A stretch of 64,000 nt of DNA, from NCBI GenBank assembly GCA_025992895.1, contig DAJPGA010000001.1:378501-442500 (forward strand), in the 5' to 3' direction. Every line of letters begins with the position of its first letter. Within the stretch, counting starts at the first letter, position 1. Under the pieces are notes generated by a model. It was given only the letters and a program-made list of their open reading frames with translations, was not told the DNA's origin and ran no database searches. A program made the position numbers and the translations under genes. Positions 1 through 7,084 of the stretch are shown here, piece by piece. This stretch comes from Veillonellaceae bacterium. Lineage in GTDB: Bacteria > Bacillota > Negativicutes > Veillonellales > Dialisteraceae.

Positions 1-1
1 C

Positions 2-175
2 CAATTTGTTAGCGACGCTATGTATCCGTTCCTGGTTTTGTTCTTTGCCCTTTTCCCACCAATTGCTGCGTTTCTTTTTACTATGTTTGCTTCATTTAAA
101 GAAGATCACTTATCTTGGAAATACTTATTTTTAATACCTTTCGCCTTGATAAGTGTACTTTTAACTACTATTTGA
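2..175 (+). CDS. C-terminal fragment of a small membrane protein (5' end outside window)
   Basis: An open frame enters from the left edge and stops at TGA 173-175, giving 57 residues. It has two hydrophobic stretches (roughly residues 8-28 and 41-56) separated by a short charged segment containing KEDH, which suggests two membrane helices. A rho-independent terminator follows about 80 bases downstream on the same strand, consistent with a real gene end. No family is recognisable from this fragment; the start and N-terminal part are not in the window. Confidence 0.5.
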   Translation, partial: QFVSDAMYPFLVLFFALFPPIAAFLFTMFASFKEDHLSWKYLFLIPFALISVLLTTI

Positions 176-253
176 TATCTTCCGACTCTTTAGCAATTTC
201 CTGGGTTAGATTTACCTAATCGATCTGGCATTTCGCTTATAGTTAATATATAA

Positions 254-295
254 AAAGACTGACTTTGAATAGACACTTCAATGTCAGTCTTTCTT
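254..295 (+). terminator. intrinsic terminator after the partial membrane gene
   Basis: Perfect 10-bp stem (AAAGACTGAC at 254-263 with GTCAGTCTTT at 283-292) followed by a T-rich tail. Confidence 0.75.
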
Positions 296-307
296 GCGTC
301 TTTAACG

Positions 308-605
308 ATTTTTCAGCATTTGAAAACCATAAAAACCTCGCTCCGTTCGAGGAACCTTTTTATGTTTTAAAGCACAATGAATAATACACCCCTTCAGTCG
401 AACATCAGTGTTAAAGGTTCGACAGCTTCCCCTAACGGGGACGCCAAAAAATGCCGAAACAGTTTCCTCTCATATCATTAATATCGAAAGTGACGGAATA
501 GTTGAGTGCCTTAGTGGTAAAAGCTGTCCCCGTTAGGGGAAAGTGGCGCGCATGCGCCGAAAGGGGTGCATCTCCCAGGCTGCAAGCCGGCTGTGCGGTT
601 CTTTC
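308..605. repeat. intergenic hairpin-module mosaic, cluster 1
   Basis: Contains the linker 'AAAACCATAAAAACC', a CTCGCTCCGTTCGAGG hairpin, the 'GAACCTTTTTA' linker and, at about 520-570, the reverse orientation of the GGCGCATGCGC / CCCCTAACGGGG hairpin pair. The same modules recur in nearly all other gaps of the window. It abuts the last CRISPR repeat. No gene is seen in 176-605. Confidence 0.75.
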
Positions 606-932
606 TCATAGATCTGCCTACGCGGCAGTGAACATATGGTCTGATGTATACAATCGGGTTAATGATTTCTAAGCTGCCTATGCGGCAGTGAACGGCACTG
701 GCACGACCACCGTCCCTGTCATGCATTTCTAAGCTGCCTATGCGGCAGTAAACCCCACACGAACGTGTACCTACATCGAGTTATTTTCTAAGCTGCCTAT
801 GCGGCAGTGAACGCCGAATGCGATAGCAGAAACTCTTTTCAAAATTTCTAAGCTGCCTATGCGGCAGTGAATACGAACCCAAGCACATTTCTCGGCGGTA
901 CGTGTTTCTAAGCTGCCTATGCGGCAGTGAAC
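606..932 (-). CRISPR. CRISPR array, six repeats and five spacers, type I-F-like repeat, no cas genes in window
   Basis: Six 28-base repeats start at 606, 666, 726, 785, 845 and 905, separated by spacers of 31-32 bases. Read on the minus strand the repeat begins GTTCACTGCCGCATAGG and ends CAGCTTAGAAA, close to the consensus I know for type I-F arrays. The 606-633 copy is degenerate at its AGAAA side, the 726 copy has one change (GTAAAC) and the 845 copy ends GAAT, so the low-coordinate end is the old, trailer end. A leader promoter lies at 962-990 on the minus strand, which fixes transcription leftward and makes 873-904 the newest spacer. Spacer 813-844 matches 1861-1892 in the neighbouring peptidase gene at 30 of 32 positions. 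No cas gene is present in the window, so the array is an orphan or served in trans. Confidence 0.95.
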
Positions 933-961
933 TGTAAAGCAATGTGCTCTTATTTGTTATT

Positions 962-990
962 ATCTTATCATTCCACTTTATGCGCTGCAA
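962..990 (-). promoter_or_regulatory. candidate CRISPR leader promoter
   Basis: On the minus strand TTGCAG (985-990) and TAAGAT (962-967) are separated by exactly 17 bases, about 30 bases before the first repeat. The surrounding 933-1000 region is AT-rich, as expected for a leader. Confidence 0.55.
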
Positions 991-1011
991 AACCTTTTTT
1001 AGCTTTTAAGC

Positions 1012-1285
1012 GACGAGCGCGAATTGGAAAACCATACAACTTCGCTCCGCTCGTAGAACCTTTTTATATTTTAAAAACCAATGAATAATCAACCCTATCC
1101 GTCCGGCCTTTTTAGAAACTGCACCTCTTTCGTCGCCTAACGGCGCCACTTCCCCCGTGGGGGCAGCTCTGCGATGTGAAATAAAAAAATCCAAAGCAAA
1201 TTTGTTTTGAACTTATATAGGCCACCTTCCCCGTCTGGGAAGGTCAACACCCTTAAACCTCGCTGGGCTCGTGGAGAAATAATCA
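1012..1285. repeat. intergenic hairpin-module mosaic, cluster 2
   Basis: Contains 'AAAACCATACAAC', a TTCGCTCCGCTCG hairpin, the 'AATCAACCCTATCCG' linker, the module running GCGATGTGAAA to GAACTTATATAG, and the 'ACCTTCCCCGTCTGGGAAGGT' type hairpin near 1222-1243. It separates the CRISPR leader from the gene ending at 1297. Confidence 0.75.
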
Positions 1286-1296
1286 ACTTTTCTTCT

Positions 1297-1632
1297 TTAT
1301 CTTTTCAGGTACACTTCGTCCAGTCTGTACATGTAGGCTCCGTTTTCGAATGTCACTTTTTCGCATGTGACGTAACTTTCTTCGTTTGTGAAATGGATTC
1401 TTTTTGTTTCGCCCGCGAGATCTAAATACTGCCATGAAGCCGCACCGTTTTCTGTTTCGAAGAGAACGAAAAGATACGGTGTTAGTGCTGAAACTTGTGC
1501 CGGCGCTGATGAAATATCAGCAAGAATTTCGCCAGGTTCTACAGAGCCGCCGTCAGGGAGATTGGATTTGGGTGTGAATTCTTTCGGAACTGTTGTGAAG
1601 CTGTAGTAGCGAAGGGGGAATTTCAGTTTCAT
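1297..1632 (-). CDS. hypothetical protein, 111 aa
   Basis: Unrecognised small soluble protein with many aromatic and beta-prone residues and no signal peptide or membrane segment. It starts 12 bases after the end of the LD-carboxypeptidase gene on the same strand, so the two are probably co-transcribed. The start at 1632 is preceded by a weak GTGAG ribosome site. The sequence alternates short beta-like segments (for example YLFVLFETENG, SWQYLDL) suggesting a small beta-rich fold. No function can be assigned. Confidence 0.6.
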   Translation of the reverse strand: MKLKFPLRYYSFTTVPKEFTPKSNLPDGGSVEPGEILADISSAPAQVSALTPYLFVLFETENGAASWQYLDLAGETKRIHFTNEESYVTCEKVTFENGAYMYRLDEVYLKR

Positions 1633-1644
1633 AATTTCTCACTT

Positions 1645-2721
1645 TCATTGTTTCAAATAATTCTCATCGATAGACAGTGCCGCACTGCCGTCTCCCTTTG
1701 CATCTATCGTTGCTTTAACTCCTAATGGAAGGAAGAGATTGTTTGCGCCGTGACCAATAGGGAGGCCGCGGATGACAGGTTTCCCGGATAGTTTGGCATA
1801 GTAGTCCAGAACCTGGGCGGTCGAAAATTCGCCATCCTTAGGGGTTGGGCTGTAGAAGTCGCCGAATGCGATAGCAGAAACTCTCTTCAGAAGTCCGTTC
1901 TGCCAGAGCTGCTGCATCAGGCGGTCGATGCGGTAGGGGTCTTCGCCTGTATCTTCAAGTACGAGGATGTCGCCTTTGCCGTTCAGCTCATAGGGCGTTC
2001 CGCAGAGAGAGACGACGACGGTCAGATTCCCGCCAATGAGACGTCCACTTGCTTTGCCTGGCACGACAGTCTTGAGCGATGTGCCTTGCGGCATACGGAT
2101 TTCCCCAGTCGGCAGGCTTCCGGTTAAACCGTTTTCAAAATTGTAGAGCGTGAAGGGTGTAAAGTTTTCTCCTTTAAAATTGCTGAGCATGGGGCCGTGG
2201 ATGGTGACAAGATGGCTCTTTTCGCCGAGGGCGGCATGGAGCGCTGTCACATCAGAGAATCCCACGAAAAGTTTCGGATGTTTTTCAATCATGGAATAAT
2301 CGAGAAGTGAGAGAAGACGGGCCGAGCCATAGCCGCCCCGGAGGCAGACGATGGCTTTCACGGAGTCGTCTTTGAAGAAGTTATTGATATCTGCGGCTCG
2401 CTCTTCATCGCTCCCCGCGAGGTAGCCATAGTCGGCAGTGACCGAGGGCGCGAGCTTGACTTTGTATCCCATTTCTTCCAGGAAATGGATGGCCTGGTTA
2501 TAGTCTGTCATCCCGCCATGCGTTCCGGGCGCAACGATACCGATCGTATCACCCGGCTTCAGCGCAGACGGCTTCTCACGCGGGACAGCTGCGTCCCCTG
2601 CCGGCGAGAGGTGGGAAGCGACAGTCGGCATGACGGAAGAGTAAAGCGCAGGCAGCGACAATATCATCAAAGCCGCCGCTGCCGCTATATATTTTCTGTG
2701 TTTCTTTAGAAAAGAAATCAT
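1645..2721 (-). CDS. LD-carboxypeptidase family protein (peptidase S66), membrane-anchored
   Basis: Serine peptidase of the S66 family (LdcA/MccF type), which trims the terminal D-Ala from murein tetrapeptides or cleaves related amide bonds. An N-terminal hydrophobic segment (about residues 11-30) indicates export or an inner-membrane anchor. The nucleophile motif GGYGS places Ser133; Glu256 in LED and His324 in PIGHG complete the triad at expected spacing. Length (358 aa) is slightly above cytoplasmic LdcA because of the leader. It is followed by a 111-aa gene 12 bases downstream. Codons for about residues 276-288 (1861-1892) match CRISPR spacer 813-844 with two synonymous differences. Peptidoglycan recycling is the usual role; a self-immunity role like MccF is an alternative. 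Confidence 0.88.
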   Translation of the reverse strand: MISFLKKHRKYIAAAAALMILSLPALYSSVMPTVASHLSPAGDAAVPREKPSALKPGDTIGIVAPGTHGGMTDYNQAIHFLEEMGYKVKLAPSVTADYGYLAGSDEERAADINNFFKDDSVKAIVCLRGGYGSARLLSLLDYSMIEKHPKLFVGFSDVTALHAALGEKSHLVTIHGPMLSNFKGENFTPFTLYNFENGLTGSLPTGEIRMPQGTSLKTVVPGKASGRLIGGNLTVVVSLCGTPYELNGKGDILVLEDTGEDPYRIDRLMQQLWQNGLLKRVSAIAFGDFYSPTPKDGEFSTAQVLDYYAKLSGKPVIRGLPIGHGANNLFLPLGVKATIDAKGDGSAALSIDENYLKQ

Positions 2722-2879
2722 TTTAAGACCTTTCTGTTTCTGAGTTCACTAGAAGCATTATACAGTATAGCACGGAAAGGACTGCTTTTATGCATGAGCA
2801 GAGAAATTTCATTTCATGTATACTATAAGAAAGAATTCATCAGCATACAAATGCTATTTTCATATTATAAGGAGCCATC

Positions 2880-3536
2880 ATGACATTTGAAGAAATACTG
2901 CCTCATGTAGACCATACACTCCTTGCGGCCACGGCGACGAAGGGGGAAATCGAGAAGCTCTGCGAGGAAGCGGAGATGTATCATACGGCGTCTGTCTGTG
3001 TGCCGTCGTCGTATGTGAAGGGAATCAGGGAGCGTCATCCGGGACTCCGAATCTGTGCTGTCGCAGGGTTCCCGCTGGGGAATATGTCGAAGGCGGCGAA
3101 GGTTTTCGAATCCAGACAGGCGGTCCTTGACGGGGCGGATGAAATCGATATCGTCCTCCACATCGGTGCGCTGAAGGACGGGAACGCGGAGTACGTCACG
3201 GACGAAATCGCAGCGGTCAAAGAGGCGATCGGGGATCATGTGCTGAAGGTCATTATCGAGACCTGCCTCCTGACGGAGGAAGAAAAGATCCTTGCGTGCG
3301 AATGCGTCACAAAGGGCGGGGCGGATTATATCAAGACATCGACCGGGTTCTCGACAAAGGGCGCGGACCTTTCGGATATTGCTCTCTTCAAGAAGCACAT
3401 TGGAAAGAATGTGAAGATCAAAGCGGCAGGTGGGATCCATACGAAGAAGGAAATGGAAAACTTCCTCGCTGCCGGATGCGACCGCATCGGCGCCAGCGGC
3501 GCGGTGAAGGCGTACCTGAAGGAAAAAGGAATGTAA
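2880..3536 (+). CDS. deoC: deoxyribose-phosphate aldolase
   Basis: Class I aldolase that splits 2-deoxyribose-5-phosphate into glyceraldehyde-3-phosphate and acetaldehyde in deoxynucleoside catabolism; cytoplasmic. The Schiff-base lysine is Lys152 in DYIKTSTGFS, the proton-relay lysine is Lys181 in VKIKAAGGI, and Asp90 lies in the ADEIDIV motif. Length of 218 aa is normal. ATG 2880 is preceded by AAGGAG at a good distance. It stands alone: the divergent gene is the S66 peptidase and a strong terminator follows 36 bases after the stop. No other deo gene is nearby. Confidence 0.95.
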   Translation: MTFEEILPHVDHTLLAATATKGEIEKLCEEAEMYHTASVCVPSSYVKGIRERHPGLRICAVAGFPLGNMSKAAKVFESRQAVLDGADEIDIVLHIGALKDGNAEYVTDEIAAVKEAIGDHVLKVIIETCLLTEEEKILACECVTKGGADYIKTSTGFSTKGADLSDIALFKKHIGKNVKIKAAGGIHTKKEMENFLAAGCDRIGASGAVKAYLKEKGM

Positions 3537-3571
3537 GAAGAGGGAAAAACAAAAACCGAAACAGAAACACT

Positions 3572-3602
3572 AAAAAAGGACTCGAATTGAGTCCTTTTTT
3601 GA
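3572..3602 (+). terminator. intrinsic terminator of deoC
   Basis: AAAAAAGGACTC-GAATT-GAGTCCTTTTTT, immediately followed by the tag TTGAGTGGAGAA that introduces the repeat cluster. Confidence 0.85.
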
Positions 3603-4200
3603 GTGGAGAATTAAATTAAAACCGTACGACCTCGCTAACGCTCGAGGGAAAAGTAAAACATGAAAAACCATACAGCCGGCTTGCAGCCTGGGAAATGAAC
3701 CCCCTCAGACGCATGCGCGCCAGCTCCCCCTACGGGGCGAGCTCTGACACCCTTAAACCGAACTTCGTTCGTTGGAAAACAAGTCGACCTCGCTTCGCTC
3801 GAAGAAATGCAACTCATCCGAGAAATTTTAAAATGCAAAAATTTCCCACCTTCTCCTTCCGGAGCAAGGTTAAAACCGGCCTACGGCCCAGGAACTACTG
3901 TATTCCCGGTCTCCGACCGGACCTTCTCCTTCGGCGCAAGGTCAACACCCTTAAACCAGCCTTCGGCTGAAAAACACCATCCAACCGGACTTCGTCCGAG
4001 GGAGATGAACTTCATTCGGCGTATGCGCGCCACCTTCCTCTACGAGGCAAGGTCAAACACCCTTAAATCAAGGCTACGCCTTGAGGAAAACAATAAAACC
4101 TCATTTTGCTCGTGGAGATGAACCCCTTTCGGCGCATGCGCGCCACTTTCCCCTAACGGGGACAGCTAAATTTCGCTTCGCTCGAGGAATTGCGGTTGTA
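3603..4200. repeat. intergenic hairpin-module mosaic, cluster 3 (about 600 bp)
   Basis: One of the longest clusters. Successive modules include CTCGCTAACGCTCGAGG, CCGGCTTGCAGCCTGGG, GCGCATGCGCGCC, CCCCTACGGGG, CCGAACTTCGTTCG, CTCGCTTCGCTCG, CCAGCCTTCGGCTG, CCGGACTTCGTCCG and AAGGCTACGCCTTGAGG, joined by linkers such as 'ACACCCTTAAACC' and 'GAAATGAACC'. Stems vary but stay paired. No credible coding sequence. Confidence 0.8.
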
Positions 4201-4212
4201 TGATTCTCCCCA

Positions 4213-4258
4213 CTCAAAAACGGAGTCATGGGATGATGGACATTTCATGACTCCGTTT
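4213..4258 (-). terminator. intrinsic terminator of the TM2-protein operon
   Basis: A 13-bp perfect stem (AAACGGAGTCATG / CATGACTCCGTTT) read leftward, with the T tract running into TTTTTGAGTGG, the same tag as after deoC. Confidence 0.85.
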
Positions 4259-4260
4259 GT

Positions 4261-4629
4261 TTATTCTTGTGGTTTTTTGATGACCTGGATGTCTACGGTG
4301 CCTGTGACGCCGGGGAAGAGTTGCTGGGCTTCTACTATGCACTGGGTGAGGATTTCCTGGTTTCTTCTGTCGACCATGCCGGAGATGCGGAAGAGGTCGA
4401 TGAACCACCAGACGGCGCCTATGCCGAGGGGCCAGAGGATCCAGAGGAGGATGTTCTTGACGGGGTGGCCTAGGTAGAAGTAGTAGACGGCGAAGACGAT
4501 CCAGAGGATGTAGGCTGTGGATTTCGTCTTTTCTCTGCCGGAGTAGAGGGTGAGGGCGTATTCTTTTTGTTTGGGTGTGAGGACGTTCAGGAGGGCTATG
4601 CCCTGTTCGCTGATGGTTTCTTTGCTCAT
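4261..4629 (-). CDS. TM2 domain-containing membrane protein, 122 aa (paralogue C)
   Basis: Last gene of a leftward operon of three homologous TM2 proteins. It has an N-terminal charged region, the basic REKTKSTAYILW turn, then two close hydrophobic helices (about 39-55 and 59-76) with YYFYLGHP between, and a C-terminal cytoplasmic tail with DLFRISGMVDRRNQEIL. The two-helix hairpin with the YFYLG motif is the TM2 signature. The family has no settled bacterial function. The start has AAAGGA at good spacing; the gap to the upstream paralogue is 19 bases. Confidence 0.75.
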   Translation of the reverse strand: MSKETISEQGIALLNVLTPKQKEYALTLYSGREKTKSTAYILWIVFAVYYFYLGHPVKNILLWILWPLGIGAVWWFIDLFRISGMVDRRNQEILTQCIVEAQQLFPGVTGTVDIQVIKKPQE

Positions 4630-4648
4630 GGCGGGTCCTTTCTTTGGG

Positions 4649-4972
4649 CTATGGATAGAGGGCTTTGGCTTCTTCGATGCATGTTCCGAGGATTTCTTCG
4701 TTGGTCTCGTCGACCATGTCGGAGATGCGGAAGAGGTCGATGAGCCACCAGATTTCTCCTATGAGGCAGCTCCAGAGGAGCCAGAAGATGATGTTTTTCA
4801 CGGGATGGCCGAGGTAGAAGTAGTAGAGGGCGAAGAAGAGCCAGAGGATGTAGGCGGTGGATTTTTTCTTTTCGCGGGCAGCATAAATCTTCACGGCGTA
4901 GTCCCTTTGTTTCTCGGGGAGGGCGGCGAGGCGCGCTATTTCTTCTTCGGTCAGGATGTTTCCTCTCGTCAT
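4649..4972 (-). CDS. TM2 domain-containing membrane protein, 107 aa (paralogue B)
   Basis: Clear paralogue of its neighbours at 4261-4629 and 5181-5555: the segments KKKSTAYILW, YYFYLGHPVKN and WWLIDLFRISDMVDETN are shared nearly word for word. It lacks the longer C-terminal tail of the other two. Two membrane helices; inner-membrane location is expected. The ribosome site AAAGGAG is strong. Gap to the next upstream gene is 10 bases, so the genes are co-transcribed. Function unknown. Confidence 0.75.
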   Translation of the reverse strand: MTRGNILTEEEIARLAALPEKQRDYAVKIYAAREKKKSTAYILWLFFALYYFYLGHPVKNIIFWLLWSCLIGEIWWLIDLFRISDMVDETNEEILGTCIEEAKALYP

Positions 4973-4982
4973 AGTTTCTCCT

Positions 4983-5168
4983 TTAGAAGAGTCGGCTCTT
5001 CATTTTCATGGCGATCCATTTGGCGAGGGCCTGTTTGGCTTCTTCGGGAGCGCCTTCTATGAGCGTGATGTCGCCTTTCATCCGCTGTTCCATGGTGACG
5101 GATGGGTCGATGTATGGTTCGAAGGTTTTATAGAAATTCATTTTTGCGATTTCTTCTGTTAAGTCCAT
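4983..5168 (-). CDS. hypothetical protein, 61 aa, in TM2 operon
   Basis: Small soluble, acidic/basic alternating protein without a membrane segment, lying between two TM2 paralogues with gaps of 10 and 12 bases and with its own AAAGGAG ribosome site. Its position suggests it works with, or is translated with, the TM2 proteins. The middle contains VTMEQRMKGD and the end is a probable amphipathic helix (APEEAKQALAKWIAMKMK). No family recognised. Confidence 0.6.
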   Translation of the reverse strand: MDLTEEIAKMNFYKTFEPYIDPSVTMEQRMKGDITLIEGAPEEAKQALAKWIAMKMKSRLF

Positions 5169-5180
5169 GGTAATTCTCCT

Positions 5181-5555
5181 TTAGACTTCGTTGTCTATGG
5201 TAACGACGTTCTCCGGGCTCATGCTTACGGGGTCGGGGTAGATGCGGACGGCTTCACGCATGCATTCTTCGATGACTTCTTTGTTCCTCTCTTCGACCAT
5301 GCGTCCGATGTGGAAGAGGTCGACGATCCACCAGACGAAGCCGACGATGACGAACCAGAGGATCCAGAGGACGGTATTCCGCGCGGGGCGGTCGAGGTAG
5401 AAGTAGTAGACGGCGCCAGTGATCCAGAAGACGTAGGCGAGGGACTTCTTTTTCTCCCGGTTCGCATAAAGTGTCAATGCGCAGTCGCGCTGTTTTTCGG
5501 ATAACATGGACAGCACTCTCAGGCTGTCCGGATCGATTCCGGTATCTTGCTGCAT
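5181..5555 (-). CDS. TM2 domain-containing membrane protein, 124 aa (paralogue A)
   Basis: First gene of the four-gene operon. It shares EKQRD-A-TLYA-REKKKS-AY, two hydrophobic helices with YYFYLDRP between, and DLFHIGRMVEERNKEV with the two downstream paralogues. In this copy the YFYLG motif reads YFYLD. The start at 5555 has AGGGAGG upstream, and a TACAAT -10-like box lies about 40 bases before the start on the minus strand. Function unknown. Confidence 0.75.
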   Translation of the reverse strand: MQQDTGIDPDSLRVLSMLSEKQRDCALTLYANREKKKSLAYVFWITGAVYYFYLDRPARNTVLWILWFVIVGFVWWIVDLFHIGRMVEERNKEVIEECMREAVRIYPDPVSMSPENVVTIDNEV

Positions 5556-5736
5556 GCTCCCGCCTCCCTTACAGAACTTCTTTCTTATATTGTATCATGA
5601 AATTTCGAAATAGAGAAAGGGAGGGGGGAGGGACACCTTTCTATTTCCTGTATAGGTGCGGGTTCTGTTATATAATAATGGTAAGAGAATTTTTAGAGCG
5701 GAAATATAAAATACGTATTTTAAAGGGGTGAAACCT

Positions 5737-6018
5737 ATGAAGGGCGGAACGGTGGAGGATTTCGTTGAGTATCTTTATACCTGCCAGGACACAGCATTTA
5801 TCTACAAGGGCGTAACATACTGGTATCAGGGTTATATGCCGGATGATCATACGGTCCATATGGAACTGTATGCATGCAATCCTCCAGATGACAATGATCT
5901 CTGGAATCATGACGGCGCGACGATCGATGAAGGCGTGCAGGATCTTCTGAAGGCTCCTATATTTGATGGAAAGACTATTTTGGAAGTAGAACAGGATATT
6001 GAATGGATTGATTCTTGA
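5737..6018 (+). CDS. small acidic protein, 93 aa (paralogue of the next gene)
   Basis: Unrecognised acidic protein. The ATG at 5737 is chosen because AAAGGGG lies 8 bases upstream; a GTG at 5728 is also in frame but would overlap that site. Shared with the 6110-6382 protein are an FxxxxxYxG-xxYxxxGY segment and the C-terminal motif (I/V)FDGxTIxExExxIE. Similar short proteins with a DGKT-x-E ending occur widely in gut Firmicutes, often next to unknown genes. A TATAAT-like box lies near 5669-5674. Function unknown. Confidence 0.6.
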   Translation: MKGGTVEDFVEYLYTCQDTAFIYKGVTYWYQGYMPDDHTVHMELYACNPPDDNDLWNHDGATIDEGVQDLLKAPIFDGKTILEVEQDIEWIDS

Positions 6019-6109
6019 GGCAGAACCGTGGGATGTGGCTAAAAAGCCGGAGAAGTGATGGCGAAGAGGAATAGATGGCGGAAGCTGGATATTATAGGAG
6101 AATCAAGAA

Positions 6110-6382
6110 ATGACCGGAAAGACTTTTACAGAATTTATGGATGATTTGGCCTATAATCCTGAGATGGAGTTCATGTTCAGGGGAGAACGGTACATGATTT
6201 CCGGATATCTCACGGGGGATCAGTATACATTGGAGTTGTGTAATATTGATACTGATTCGATGCTGTTTACGATGACGTCTGCATCCAGGGACGAATGTGT
6301 CGCTGCCTTTGAAAAGGCACAGGTTTTTGACGGAGAAACTATTTTTGAAGCTGAGCATGAAATAGAAGTACTGTATGGATGA
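6110..6382 (+). CDS. small acidic protein, 90 aa (paralogue of the previous gene)
   Basis: Homologous to the 5737-6018 product (FRGERYMISGY, QVFDGETIFEAEHEIE). ATAGGAG precedes ATG 6110. The two genes are 91 bases apart and probably arose by duplication. Base composition here is more AT-rich than in the flanking housekeeping genes, as in the following gene. Function unknown. Confidence 0.6.
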   Translation: MTGKTFTEFMDDLAYNPEMEFMFRGERYMISGYLTGDQYTLELCNIDTDSMLFTMTSASRDECVAAFEKAQVFDGETIFEAEHEIEVLYG

Positions 6383-6477
6383 GGGGATTTAGGAGATAAG
6401 GTGAGAGGCCTTATAGAATTTGATTTTGAAATCCAAAATGCGTAAATCAGTAAATCAGAAGAGAGGAGGTAAGAAAA

Positions 6478-7038
6478 ATGTTAAATGGTGTTATGCTAGT
6501 GGAGGAAGCGTCTGTTATCTGGAAAGTAAATTATAAGACTTTGATGCAGTGTATAAAAGGCAGTCCACTCAAGCCTCTGCATTTTGATAGGAGTGAATGC
6601 GAGTGGATTCGCTGTATGTGGTTTGTAACGAAACAAGGAATGGAGCGCTTGTTTGGACCTATGCCGCTTATCGATGCTTCAACTGCGCTTATGCTTGTGA
6701 GACTGTCGAATTCTGTTTGCATGTTATTATCAATTCCATATTATGAGGAATTGGAAGACGAAATTTTATTTTTCCCTAAGACATATGGGGGAGGTCCTTA
6801 TGCAGTAGACAGACATACAGGAAGAGTAAGAATGAAATTCGAGCCATGGGATTCGGATGTGAAACATGAATTGAGAGATACTGAAGAGCTTGATGCTTTG
6901 GAGTTTGAAATTTTACTGGAACCCATTATCGGAGAACGGAGAGAAAAAGCAAAGAAAGTTTGGAAAGAACATTTAGATCGAGCGTATCCGAAAGAGGAAA
7001 AGGGCTTTTTCGGAAGGCTTTTGGATAAATTGAAATGA
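6478..7038 (+). CDS. putative HTH-type DNA-binding protein of unknown function, 186 aa
   Basis: The N-terminal ~60 residues look like the small MerR/excisionase-like HTH found in many Firmicute accessory genes: VEEASVIWKVNYKTLMQCI, then a short basic linker and W-F-VTKQGMERLFGP, which resembles the common W-V-T-REAMERLYG ending. The remaining two thirds are unrecognised; a YGGGPYAVDRHTGRV segment recalls short-immunity-like proteins, but this is weak. The C-terminus is lysine-rich. GAGGAGG precedes the ATG. It follows the two small paralogues and ends in a terminator, so 5.7-7.1 kb may be one accessory unit. Confidence 0.55.
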   Translation: MLNGVMLVEEASVIWKVNYKTLMQCIKGSPLKPLHFDRSECEWIRCMWFVTKQGMERLFGPMPLIDASTALMLVRLSNSVCMLLSIPYYEELEDEILFFPKTYGGGPYAVDRHTGRVRMKFEPWDSDVKHELRDTEELDALEFEILLEPIIGERREKAKKVWKEHLDRAYPKEEKGFFGRLLDKLK

Positions 7039-7050
7039 TGGGAAATAGCT

Positions 7051-7084
7051 GAAGGTCACTGCTTTTTAGCAGCGGCCTTTTTTG
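7051..7084 (+). terminator. intrinsic terminator after the 186-aa gene
   Basis: AAGGTCACTGC / GCAGCGGCCTT stem with one mismatch, followed by TTTTTT. Confidence 0.75.

Noticed and set aside
781..990. 69-codon frame with repeated SLPHRQLRN
   Set aside because: It is the CRISPR repeat read as protein.
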